From an uncultured Pseudodesulfovibrio sp. (lineage in GTDB: Bacteria; Desulfobacterota; Desulfovibrionia; Desulfovibrionales; Desulfovibrionaceae), in contig NZ_OY761823.1 in the NCBI RefSeq assembly GCF_963664965.1, positions 1,126,001 to 1,190,000 on the forward strand: 64,000 nt of DNA, in the 5' to 3' direction. Positions 42,004 through 50,927 of the stretch are shown in pieces. Every line of letters begins with the position of its first letter. Position 1 is the stretch's first letter. The translations under genes were made by a program, and so were the position numbers. The notes under the pieces were generated by a model. The model was not told where the DNA came from and did not search any database. It worked only from the letters and a program-made list of their open reading frames with translations.

Positions 42004-43365
42004 TCAGTCCCAATTGTAGGTCGTTTCGGGGGTGCCGGTGACCATGCGTTCAGCCCATTCCACGCCCTGCATGACCGAGTGGTCCATGTTGGACACCTCG
42101 TATTTCCAGCCGCCGAACCGGCCGCGGGAATAGATGTCCTTTTCTTCCAGTCTCGGCTGAATGACCTTGAGCGCGCCGTCGCGCTTCAGGCAGGGCACGG
42201 GATAGCCGTAATCCACGGCGATCTCCCACCTTGTGCAGATGTCGTCCACTTCGGACGCATCCAGCAGGGACGTATTTACCAGACCGTCTATGGTCTGGTC
42301 CATCAGTTCATCAACCTTTTCCGATTTGTGTTGTGAAAAGGATGTCTCGCACATGAATGCCAACTGTTCGCCGGGGCGGGCCACGTTGTTGGGCGAGTAG
42401 TTGTGAAAATTCGTCACCCGGTAGAACGGGGAGTTCGATTCCGGGAAATACATCCAGCAGCGGGAGTTGCGTTTTGTCGCTTCTCCTGCGTCGAGGCCGA
42501 CGCCGCTGACATGGACGGAATTGTGGGTCAGGTCGTTTGCCGCGTCGACCATGGCGTCGTTCTTTTCCGTGAGCCATTGCGAGGCGAGGATATCCACGGG
42601 CGCGGTGTTGAGCAGGGTCTCGTATTCGACTTCAAGCCCGGTGTCCGTGGTGACGATCTTTTTCTCCGCGTCGATGGAAATGACGGACTGGCCGTACTCG
42701 ATGCGGTCCCTGATCCGGCGGGCGAGACGGCGGAAGATTTCGCCGGTGCCTCCGTAGAGCGGGAACTTGAAGGTGTTGTTCGGTCCCCATGCCACGTCGT
42801 CCTGTTCGAGGATGATGTTCTTGAGTGTGCGTTTCAAGTCAACCACGCTGACGCGTTCGCCGATCCAGTCGAACTGCATCAGCTCGGGCGGCGTGGCCCA
42901 TACCTTGAAATTATAGGGATTCATGAAATGTCTGGCGATGCCCGCGCCGAAAATGTGGTTGATCCACTGGCCGAAGTTTTCCGGCTTTTCCTCGGGGCGG
43001 TTGCCCGGAAGCAGCCCCTGCACGCAGTCCCACCGTGCTTCACGCGGCAGGTACCGGATGTTGTTCTGGAACGGGTACGGGACCCATGTGCCGGATGAGC
43101 GCACCCATGATTCGCGTTCGTGTTCAAGGCGTTCGTCGCCCAGCAGGGAGTTCATCAGATCGTCGAAGTAGTCGTAATGGGAAAAGACCACATGCCCGCC
43201 GATGTCCCATGTGAACCCGGCATCGTCCTTGAAACTTGCGGCCAGACCGCCCGCATGGCCGTGCCGCTCCAGCACGATGAAGTCGTCCATGCCGAGTTCC
43301 CTGAGCCGATGTGCCGCGCCGAGGCCGGTGGGGCCTGCGCCAATGATGAGATGTCTGGTTTTCAC
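42004..43365 (-). CDS. FAD-dependent amine-oxidase-fold protein (HemY/Glf-like)
   Basis: A 453-residue flavoprotein. HLIIGAGPTGLGAAHRLRELG is the dinucleotide-binding GxGxxG (split motif), and FIVLERHGHAGGLAASF the GG motif after the adenosine-binding acid. WDIGGHVVFSHYDYFDDLM resembles protoporphyrinogen-oxidase-like and UDP-galactopyranose-mutase-like proteins often found in polysaccharide loci. The specific reaction is not determinable. It is followed closely by the M24 peptidase gene and is divergent from the deacetylase-like gene at 43545. Confidence 0.8.
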   Translation of the reverse strand: MKTRHLIIGAGPTGLGAAHRLRELGMDDFIVLERHGHAGGLAASFKDDAGFTWDIGGHVVFSHYDYFDDLMNSLLGDERLEHERESWVRSSGTWVPYPFQNNIRYLPREARWDCVQGLLPGNRPEEKPENFGQWINHIFGAGIARHFMNPYNFKVWATPPELMQFDWIGERVSVVDLKRTLKNIILEQDDVAWGPNNTFKFPLYGGTGEIFRRLARRIRDRIEYGQSVISIDAEKKIVTTDTGLEVEYETLLNTAPVDILASQWLTEKNDAMVDAANDLTHNSVHVSGVGLDAGEATKRNSRCWMYFPESNSPFYRVTNFHNYSPNNVARPGEQLAFMCETSFSQHKSEKVDELMDQTIDGLVNTSLLDASEVDDICTRWEIAVDYGYPVPCLKRDGALKVIQPRLEEKDIYSRGRFGGWKYEVSNMDHSVMQGVEWAERMVTGTPETTYNWD

Positions 43366-43440
43366 AGTGCGGTCCTTGTTGAGGCAGCCTTATTGTTTAT
43401 TCGGGTGAGGAAATAATTTCCATTTGCCGGGTGAATAATC

Positions 43441-43458
43441 AAGTTTGGTGCCAAACTT
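43441..43458. promoter_or_regulatory. Perfect 8+2+8 inverted repeat in divergent intergenic region
   Basis: AAGTTTGG-TG-CCAAACTT is centred between the divergent FAD oxidoreductase and deacetylase-like genes, 76 bases from one start and 87 from the other. The position and symmetry fit an operator for a dimeric regulator. Confidence 0.45.
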
Positions 43459-43544
43459 TCTTTCTGTGCCGAAAAAAAGCTGCAAATCGAATCGGGCAGG
43501 CGCTTTGCCACCTGCCGGGAACATGTGCTACTCATCCGTCCATC

Positions 43545-44327
43545 ATGATTGTCAAAAATACTGTTTCCCCGCTTTGGGCACTGTCTACCGAAGCTCTCGA
43601 CCATGCCGCGCAGCGGCTTGCCGCCATTCTGTCAAAGGCCCCTGCCGGTACTGAAATATTTTTCCGGGCCGATGACATCGGTATCCCCGGCAACAAGTGC
43701 CGCCAAATGATGGGCGTATTTTGCGCCCACTCCGTCCCGCTGCACATGGCCGTGACCCCGGCATGGCTCGGCGTATCCCGGTGGGAGACGCTCAAGTCGT
43801 GGGGTGAAGGGGCTGACATCTGGTGCTGGCATCAGCATGGATGGCGGCACGTCAACCACCAGACGAGCGGCAAAAAGGGCGAGTTCGGCACGGACCGTTC
43901 CCGTGCTGCAAAGAAGGCTGATATCGCACGGGGGCGCGCCAAGCTCGAATCGATCATGGGCGACGACTTTCGTCCGGTGTTCACTCCGCCGTGGAATCGT
44001 TTCGATGCGGAGACGGGCGAAATACTCGCGGAACTCGGATTCACCGCGGTTTCCCGTTCCGCGGGGGAACAGAAAAAGGTGTCGCTCCCGGATTCCCTCC
44101 CCGACATCCCCATCAATGTGGACCTGCATACGCGAAGTGAGGCCGATCCTGCCGAGGGGATGGACGAGTTGCTGCGGGAATTCGAAATCGGTATGCGGGA
44201 CGGGCGTATCGGCGTCATGCTGCACCATCAGCGCATGAACGATGCCGCGGTGTATTTCCTTGATGCCTGTCTCGGTATTGTGGCGAAAACGCCTGCACTG
44301 GTTCAGCTTCGTATCAACCTGTTATAA
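43545..44327 (+). CDS. Polysaccharide deacetylase-like protein, paralog of the gene at 3757
   Basis: A 260-residue protein with IFFRADDIG (Asp pair), CWHQHGWRHVNHQ (metal histidines) and VFTPPWNRFD, followed by MLHHQRM near the end. These match the motifs of the protein at 3757-4533 in the same order, so the two are paralogs. No signal peptide is visible. The ATG at 43545 has no clear ribosome site. It precedes the ABC system by 120 bases on the same strand and could be functionally linked. Substrate unknown. Confidence 0.78.
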   Translation: MIVKNTVSPLWALSTEALDHAAQRLAAILSKAPAGTEIFFRADDIGIPGNKCRQMMGVFCAHSVPLHMAVTPAWLGVSRWETLKSWGEGADIWCWHQHGWRHVNHQTSGKKGEFGTDRSRAAKKADIARGRAKLESIMGDDFRPVFTPPWNRFDAETGEILAELGFTAVSRSAGEQKKVSLPDSLPDIPINVDLHTRSEADPAEGMDELLREFEIGMRDGRIGVMLHHQRMNDAAVYFLDACLGIVAKTPALVQLRINLL

Positions 44328-44373
44328 ATTTCGTCAATTCAGCAAAATCCAATTGTTACATGCTCATTTTGCC

Positions 44374-44402
44374 TTGTCATGGGTGGCGCATCCGCATAGT
44401 GT
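44374..44402 (+). promoter_or_regulatory. Weak candidate sigma-70 promoter for the ABC system
   Basis: TTGTCA and TAGTGT are separated by 17 bases, ending about 45 bases before the first gene of the ABC cluster. The -10 box is poor. Confidence 0.25.
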
Positions 44403-44447
44403 AATGAGAATATGGAAAATCAGCCGGTTATTGAGTGAGGATACGAC

Positions 44448-45140
44448 ATGAGTGCATCCGATCCCATAATGGATCGCCCCGATGAACGGATCGACAGATT
44501 AATCACTTTGCCGTTCGCCAAGTCGCTTGAGATCAGTTTCAAGAGTTTGCGGGTGCGTTTTTTCCGGTCCATGATAACGATTTCCAGTTTGGTGCTGGCG
44601 GTTTCGTTTCTGGCGTTCGTGCTCGTCAACCTGGATGTCGCATCCGGGCTGTTGCAGCAGGGCGGAGCCAAGGCGGCGCGGACACTGCTGGCGGCCGGAT
44701 ATGACGTGAACCTTGAACAGGGGCTTGTCGCCATGTCTGCCAAGGAGCGGTGGATCGTTATCCTGTCGCTGCTCGTCTGCACGGTGGGCATCATCAACGC
44801 ACAGCTCATGTCCGTGACCGAACGGTTTTCCGAGATAGGGGTCATGAAGTGCCTCGGCGCACTCGATTCCATGATCGTGCGGCTGTTCATGCTGGAAGCC
44901 GCCATGCAGGGATTTGTCGGGGCCGTCGCGGGCGCGGTGCTTGGCTGCATCTTTTCCCTGCTGGCAGGCTGGATTCGTTTCGGCGCACAGGCGGTGGGCT
45001 ACGTGTCGCCTGCCGACGTATTCGGGTCGGTGGGCATCGCCGTTCTCGCGGGCTGTATCCTGAGTCTTGTCGGCGTTCTGTATCCCGCGCTACTGGCGGC
45101 GCGCATGGCTCCCATCAATGCCATTCGGGCCGAACACTGA
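44448..45140 (+). CDS. Minimal FtsX-type ABC permease
   Basis: A 230-residue permease of the MacB/LolC/FtsX type. One helix (about residues 42-62) is followed by an unusually short extracytoplasmic loop of ~35 residues, then three helices (about 100-120, 145-175, 195-220). The cytoplasmic ERFSEIGVMKCLGALDSMIVRLFMLE segment is the coupling helix region of the family. GAGGA precedes the ATG. It is the first gene of a five-gene cluster with an ATPase and a second, giant FtsX permease, so the two permeases could form a heterodimer around one ATPase. Confidence 0.85.
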   Translation: MSASDPIMDRPDERIDRLITLPFAKSLEISFKSLRVRFFRSMITISSLVLAVSFLAFVLVNLDVASGLLQQGGAKAARTLLAAGYDVNLEQGLVAMSAKERWIVILSLLVCTVGIINAQLMSVTERFSEIGVMKCLGALDSMIVRLFMLEAAMQGFVGAVAGAVLGCIFSLLAGWIRFGAQAVGYVSPADVFGSVGIAVLAGCILSLVGVLYPALLAARMAPINAIRAEH

Positions 45141-45221
45141 GGCGGATGCAATATGTCCTTCTGCCCTGTTCTTGACATTGTTTATTGAATTGCTCCGGCA
45201 CAAGCGTTTTGAAGGAATATC

Positions 45222-45992
45222 ATGAGTGAAGACAAACGCACCATCGTCCGCGTCATCGGCGTGAAAAAGACGTTCACCATGGGCAAGATGGAAGTGCAGG
45301 CCCTCAAGGGCGTGGATCTGGAGATTTTTTCCGGTGAATACGTGTCCATCATGGGACCGTCCGGTTCCGGCAAGTCCACTCTGTTCAACATGATCGGCGG
45401 TCTGGACAAGCCTTCCGACGGCAAGGTGTTCATCGACGAGGTGGATATTTCGCAGCTGGACGCCTATGAGCTGGCGTGGCTTCGCAACCGCAAGATCGGC
45501 TACATTTTCCAGACATTCAATCTCATTCCCGTGATGACCGCGCTTGAAAACGTGACCCTGCCCATGACCTTTGCGGGCATGAACGCGGACGACGCGCAGG
45601 ACAAGGGGATCGAGCTGCTCAAGCTGGTCGGTCTGGGCGAGCGGTTCCAGCACAAGCCGCTGGAATTGTCGGGCGGGCAGCAGCAGCGCGTGGCCGTAGC
45701 CCGGTCCCTTGCCAACGATCCTTCCATCATTCTGGCTGACGAGCCGACCGGCAACCTCGACCTGTCCACGGGTGAGGAGATCATCGAACTGCTCCAGATG
45801 CTTTCCAGCGAACGGGGCGTGACGATCATTTCCGCGACGCATGACTACAAGATGCTCAATGTCTCCGACCGCGTGGTCTGGGTGCGTGACGGCATGGTGG
45901 ACCGTGTGGAAAGGCGTGAGGAACTCGACATCTCCATCGGCGGTATCGGTGAGAAACTGACCGGCCACAGACTGAACGGGGACGGGGCATAA
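45222..45992 (+). CDS. LolD/MacB-type ABC transporter ATPase
   Basis: A 256-residue ATPase. Walker A is GPSGSGKST (residues 46-54), Q-loop FQTFNLIPVMTALENV, signature LSGGQQQRVAVARSLAN, Walker B ILADEPTGNLD and the switch SATHD. This layout is that of LolD/MacB/FtsE ATPases that serve mechanotransmission-type FtsX permeases. AAGGA precedes the ATG. The gap to the giant permease gene is 3 bases. Confidence 0.93.
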   Translation: MSEDKRTIVRVIGVKKTFTMGKMEVQALKGVDLEIFSGEYVSIMGPSGSGKSTLFNMIGGLDKPSDGKVFIDEVDISQLDAYELAWLRNRKIGYIFQTFNLIPVMTALENVTLPMTFAGMNADDAQDKGIELLKLVGLGERFQHKPLELSGGQQQRVAVARSLANDPSIILADEPTGNLDLSTGEEIIELLQMLSSERGVTIISATHDYKMLNVSDRVVWVRDGMVDRVERREELDISIGGIGEKLTGHRLNGDGA

Positions 45993-45995
45993 TCC

Positions 45996-48900
45996 ATGCT
46001 GCGACGCGGACTGCAATTCCTTTTTCTTTCCGCTGTCCTTCTGGCGGCAGCGACTCCGGCGTTTGCTGACGGTGCGGATTTTCTGCGACGGTTGTCCGCT
46101 CTCGGTGACCGTTCCATCGGTACCCCCGGTGCAGCTCAAGCCGCCGACATGGTCGAGGCGAAGTGGAAAACGCTTTTCCCGGACGCCACCATGGGACGGC
46201 AGTCCTTTCATGTGCCGGTCGTCGAGGCGGGCGGTGCGGAAATGGTCGTCAAGGGCGTGGACCGGGTGGTCACGCTTCGCCAGCTTCGGAGCAACGCGCT
46301 GTCGCCCGGGGCGATCGGTTCGCCGGGGTTCGACGGGCCGCTGATTTATGTCCGGCAGGGGCGGGTCAGCGATTTCAACGGAATGGATGTGCAGGGCGCG
46401 GTGGTGCTTATGAACATGGATTCCGGCAAGAACTGGAACAACGCGGCCATGCTCGGTGCGCGTGCGGTTGTTTTCGTGGGGCAGGGCGGTGACGGCGGGC
46501 AGGTGCCGCGTGCGTTGTTCCGCTCCAAGTTCGAATTGACGCCGGTCGACCTGCCCATGTTTTGGATTTCGCGCGATCAGGCCAAGAGCGTATTCGGTAC
46601 GGGATTCATTGAGGCAGGACCGAGGCGGCTGGCTGAGGTTCGGTTGACGTCCAAGGCCTCGTGGCGAAATGTGCGCGGCGAAAACCTGTACTGCTTTGTC
46701 AAAGGCAGTGATCCCGAACTGTCGAAACAGACGATCATCATCGAGGCGTTTTACGATTCCACCGCGCGGGTTGCCGGACAGGCTCCGGGCGCTGACGAAG
46801 CCGTTTCCATTGCCACCCTCATGGACATGGCGGAATATTTCTCCTGGCACCGGTCCAAGCGGTCGGTCATGTTCGTGGCTACGTCCGGCAAGTCGAGCGC
46901 GCAGGCCGGGATGCGGGAATTCGCCTGGGCGCTTGTCACCAAGGGCAAATTGCTCAAGGCCCGGAAAAAGGCGCTTGAGAAGCGTGTGGTGGATGCCGGA
47001 CGGGTGCTGGAATTTTTGCGTTTGCAGCCGGTACGCAGCAAGGGCGTTCAAAAGGATGAAGAGCTGACCGCGCTGCTCAAGAAGGCGCTTCGGAGCGTGG
47101 TTCGCGATCACGAGGACAACCTGACCAACGAGCTTATGCGGTTGCGGCTTCTGTCGCAGAAGCAGGCGGAAGGCATGGATGAACCGGCGCGGCAGGAGCG
47201 CATCAGGGAACTGGCTGCCGAGCGGATGACGCTCAAGCGGCTCAACTGGGTGCATTCCACTGTGGCGGATTTTCCGCTCTCCGAGAATGAGGCGGTGGTG
47301 CTGGAAAACTTCGTCGAGCCGACCATTCTTTCCCAGACAGACATTCTTGAAGACGCCACCGGTCAACTGCATGACGTGGCCTCGGCACGCGCCATGCGGG
47401 ACGCCATCGGTGAGCGGAGCATCGTGGCCCATGTCTCGCTGTATCTTTCCACCCATGGTGACGGTGTGGGCGCTTTTGACAAGGGATGGCTCAACGACCT
47501 CAAGCCGTCCGTGAACCGTACGGCCTTTTTCCGTCCGCTTGATACTGTCATGAAGGGGGCGGTGAAACAGCTCGGCACGACCGACGGTGACGCTGCCCGA
47601 CTGTTTGCCGACACCCTGCGTCCCGGCAAGCGGGCATGGCAGAGCTATCTTCCCGACCGTCCAGAACTCGGTGGCGAGCCTATGGCTCTTGCGGGTTTTG
47701 CGGGTATGACCTTTGCCACGGTGCACGACATCCGTCCGGCATGGGGCACTCCGTACGATAGGCCTGAGCGGGTGAATTTCGATTACATGAAGCGACAGGG
47801 GAAGCTGGTGCGGGCCATGCTGACCGGGCTTGCCAACGAGCCTGTCGAGAATGCAGGGGAACGGGTCAAGAACCGGTTTGTCACCGTGGAAGGACGCGCC
47901 AATCTGCTCAGAAAGGGTGAGGTCTTCCCGGATCGGCCCGGTACCGGACTGGTGGTCCTCGCGTTTCAGTGGCAGACGCGCAATTACGGCATGGTCGACA
48001 CTGCCGGTCATTTCCGCATCCCCGGTCTGGCGAGCAAGAAGGTCAGCTATCACAAGGCCGTGGTCGAGGCTTTTCGGTTCAATGAAGACACCGGACTTGC
48101 CGACTGGGCCATCGACAAGCCCAAGACGGGCAAGCCTGCCTATCGCATCAAGCTCAAGCGTGCGGTGCAGGCCACGGACCTGATTCTCTTTTCCTGCACC
48201 CAGACCACGGTGTTCGACATGTTCGACCCGCGGACCTTCAAGTATCTCTACCGTCCCAAGCTCATTGACGGGCGCACCGAAGCCCCGCCGGTCAGCTACT
48301 GGTACAGCCGACTTGATACCCGCAGTTCCACACTGGGCACCCTGTTCCTCGAACCGGACACGCCCATCAAGCTGACGCTCTCCGACACCGTGCTCGACAA
48401 GAAGGTCCTGCTGCTCAACGCAAGTGAAGACCATCCCCTCGGGCTGGGTTACATAGCCAAGCAGTGGCCGGTCATTCCCATGACCGAATACCGTGCCGCC
48501 AATGACATGTGGAGTCTCCTGAATCCGCGTATCGACAACCTTGAAAACAAGGGAATCGTCAACGAGCGTATCCGTCAATTGCGGCGGCTCGGCGATGAAG
48601 ACCTTGCCCGTGCCGAGGAATTCAAGGCGCAGAAACAGTGGGACAAGTTCATGGAGTCGGCCCGGTCCTCGCTTGCCAAGGCGAGCCGTGTCTACAACGA
48701 CGTGGACAAGACACAGAAGGACGTGCTCGTGGGCGTGCTCTTTTACGTGGCCCTGTTCGTGCCCTTTGCCTACTGCATGGAACGGCTCTTCTTTTCGTTT
48801 GTCGACATCAAGAAGCGTATCTCGGCGTTTCTCGGGTTCCTCGCCCTGATTATCGGGGTGGTGTACATGGTGCATCCGGCGTTTCAGCTGACATATTCGC

Positions 48901-50927
48901 CCATGGTGGTGATATTGGCGTTCTTCATCCTTGCCCTGTCCATGCTTGTCTCGCTTATCATTTTTTTCCGGTTTGAGCGGGAGATGGTGGAACTCCAGAA
49001 GCGGTCCGCGCACATCAAGATTTCGGGCATCAGCCCCATGGCGGCCTTTGGCGCGGCATTCGTGCTCGGCGTGGGCAACCTCAAGCGGCGGCCCGTGCGA
49101 ACCTTCCTGACCTTCATGACGCTCGTAATCTTGACGTTCACCATCATGAACTTTACCACGGTCAAGTCCGTGCGTGAAAAAGGGTGGGCGCGGTTCAGTG
49201 ATACGGCCACGTATTCCGGCCGCTTGCTCAAGTATTTCAACTGGCAGAACGTGCCGCTCGAAGCGTTGTCCGTCCTTCGGAACGCCTACGCTGGCAAGGG
49301 CGTGGTGGCCCCGCGTGCGTGGTATGACACCGGCATGACCAGCGACAAATCCCGCGCTCCGCTCATCCCGGTCTGGTTCGGTGAGAAGGAATCCCCGGGC
49401 CGCGGCATGGTCGGGCTGTCGTATCTTGAACCACAGGTCAGCGGTCTGGACCGTATCCTCGTCAAGGGCCGCTGGTTCCGCGAGGGAGAACGGTTCGTCG
49501 CACTCCTGCCGCAGCGCATGGCCGATACCCTCGGTGTGGACCCGGAAGACCCGGCTCGAAACACCGTCACCGTCTGGGGGCTGAATATTTCCGTGGTCGG
49601 TGTGTTCAACGATAACGGTTTGCGTGACAATCCCGATCTTGACGGCGAACCTGTCACGCCCATCGTTTTTCCGAATCAGGCTGCCACACAGATGTCCGAA
49701 GTCGAGGCCGAGGCCATTGAGGACGGCGAGGACGTCGTAGCCACGGAAAGCCGGTATCAGCATATTCCGGGCTATGAAACGATCATTGTGCCCGCCGAAT
49801 CCCTGCTGGATATGGAAGCGGGCAGACTCAAGGGGATCGCGGTCAAGCCGCATGAAGGAACCTCGGAAGTGACCGGCGAACTCGGTGACCGGTTCGGCAT
49901 GCTCCTGTTCCGGGGCGTTGCCTCGGGACCGGAGAAGGGAACCTCCCTGTATTTCGCCAATGACGCCGTGAGCTACTCAGGTGTTGCCAACATTTTGATA
50001 CCGCTCGCCATTTCCATACTGATCGTGCTCAACACCATGATCGGCTCGGTGTACGAGCGCAAGCCGGAGATCGCGGTGTACACCTCGGTCGGGCTGGCTC
50101 CGCCGCATGTGGCCTTCCTGTTCATTGCCGAGGCGTTGGCCTTTGGCGTCATCTCCGTGGTGGTGGGCTATCTGCTTGCACAGGGATCATCGGCTTTCCT
50201 TGCGGGAACGCCTCTGTGGGCGGGCATGACCGCCAACTATTCATCCACTGCGGGTGTGGCGGCCATGCTGCTTGTCATCGGCGTGGTGCTGGTATCGGCC
50301 ATCTATCCGGCCCGAGTCGCCGCACGTATCGCCATCCCGGACGTGAACAAGTCGTGGACCATGCCCAAGGCCAAGGGCGACGAACTGGTCGTGGTGCTGC
50401 CGTTCCTTATCAAGCTGAGGGAAATGGCCAGTGCGGGCGGGTTCCTGCGGGAATACTATCTTGCACACCATGATATTTCCCATGGTGAATTCTGCACCGA
50501 CGACATGCAGTGCAACTTCCTTGATCTTGAACAGGTCGAGCTGGATACCGGGCTGCTTACGGGCTTGCCCGAGGATGTGCTCATCCCGGATGAACTCTGC
50601 TTCTCCCTCGGTCTGCGCGTCTGGCTCGCTCCGTTCGATTTCGGTGTTCGCCAGAAGGTGCGTCTCGTGTTCTGCCCTTCAGAGATTTACAAAGGGTTCA
50701 GGCAGATACGCGTTGTCATTCATCGTGAAGCGGGCGAGTTCAAGGCGTGGGAGAACCTGAACAAGAATTTCCTCAATGATTTACGAAAACAACTGCTCGC
50801 GTGGCGTTCCCTTGATGAGGTCGCGGTGCAGCATTTTGCCGACAATCTGGGTGACGAGATGAAAAAGAACCTTGCGGATGGACGGGATGAAGAACCGTCC
50901 CGGTCGAAGAAGGAAGGAAAAGCATGA
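45996..50927 (+). CDS. Giant FtsX permease with N-terminal M28 peptidase-like ectodomain
   Basis: A 1643-residue protein with a signal peptide (cleavage after AFA). Residues 80-190 resemble a PA-type insert. Residues 245-320 follow the M28 aminopeptidase pattern (IIIEAFYDST, GADEAVSIATLMDMAEYF, RSVMFVATSG), but the expected metal ligands (His before Y-D-S, Asp in GANDN, the EE pair) are replaced, so it is probably inactive. Residues ~440-900 are a further ectodomain without assignment. Helices lie near 905-935, 945-1000 and 1032-1055. A second ectodomain (1056-1325), the FtsX triple helix (ERKPEIAVYTSVGLAP, 1328-1450) and a ~190-residue cytoplasmic tail follow. Its stop overlaps the next start as ATGA. 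Confidence 0.85.
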   Translation: MLRRGLQFLFLSAVLLAAATPAFADGADFLRRLSALGDRSIGTPGAAQAADMVEAKWKTLFPDATMGRQSFHVPVVEAGGAEMVVKGVDRVVTLRQLRSNALSPGAIGSPGFDGPLIYVRQGRVSDFNGMDVQGAVVLMNMDSGKNWNNAAMLGARAVVFVGQGGDGGQVPRALFRSKFELTPVDLPMFWISRDQAKSVFGTGFIEAGPRRLAEVRLTSKASWRNVRGENLYCFVKGSDPELSKQTIIIEAFYDSTARVAGQAPGADEAVSIATLMDMAEYFSWHRSKRSVMFVATSGKSSAQAGMREFAWALVTKGKLLKARKKALEKRVVDAGRVLEFLRLQPVRSKGVQKDEELTALLKKALRSVVRDHEDNLTNELMRLRLLSQKQAEGMDEPARQERIRELAAERMTLKRLNWVHSTVADFPLSENEAVVLENFVEPTILSQTDILEDATGQLHDVASARAMRDAIGERSIVAHVSLYLSTHGDGVGAFDKGWLNDLKPSVNRTAFFRPLDTVMKGAVKQLGTTDGDAARLFADTLRPGKRAWQSYLPDRPELGGEPMALAGFAGMTFATVHDIRPAWGTPYDRPERVNFDYMKRQGKLVRAMLTGLANEPVENAGERVKNRFVTVEGRANLLRKGEVFPDRPGTGLVVLAFQWQTRNYGMVDTAGHFRIPGLASKKVSYHKAVVEAFRFNEDTGLADWAIDKPKTGKPAYRIKLKRAVQATDLILFSCTQTTVFDMFDPRTFKYLYRPKLIDGRTEAPPVSYWYSRLDTRSSTLGTLFLEPDTPIKLTLSDTVLDKKVLLLNASEDHPLGLGYIAKQWPVIPMTEYRAANDMWSLLNPRIDNLENKGIVNERIRQLRRLGDEDLARAEEFKAQKQWDKFMESARSSLAKASRVYNDVDKTQKDVLVGVLFYVALFVPFAYCMERLFFSFVDIKKRISAFLGFLALIIGVVYMVHPAFQLTYSPMVVILAFFILALSMLVSLIIFFRFEREMVELQKRSAHIKISGISPMAAFGAAFVLGVGNLKRRPVRTFLTFMTLVILTFTIMNFTTVKSVREKGWARFSDTATYSGRLLKYFNWQNVPLEALSVLRNAYAGKGVVAPRAWYDTGMTSDKSRAPLIPVWFGEKESPGRGMVGLSYLEPQVSGLDRILVKGRWFREGERFVALLPQRMADTLGVDPEDPARNTVTVWGLNISVVGVFNDNGLRDNPDLDGEPVTPIVFPNQAATQMSEVEAEAIEDGEDVVATESRYQHIPGYETIIVPAESLLDMEAGRLKGIAVKPHEGTSEVTGELGDRFGMLLFRGVASGPEKGTSLYFANDAVSYSGVANILIPLAISILIVLNTMIGSVYERKPEIAVYTSVGLAPPHVAFLFIAEALAFGVISVVVGYLLAQGSSAFLAGTPLWAGMTANYSSTAGVAAMLLVIGVVLVSAIYPARVAARIAIPDVNKSWTMPKAKGDELVVVLPFLIKLREMASAGGFLREYYLAHHDISHGEFCTDDMQCNFLDLEQVELDTGLLTGLPEDVLIPDELCFSLGLRVWLAPFDFGVRQKVRLVFCPSEIYKGFRQIRVVIHREAGEFKAWENLNKNFLNDLRKQLLAWRSLDEVAVQHFADNLGDEMKKNLADGRDEEPSRSKKEGKA

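Noticed and set aside
45090-49853. 1587-codon open frame on the minus strand
   Set aside because: Antisense to the ABC ATPase and giant permease, with His/Arg/Gln-rich low-quality translation and no motif.
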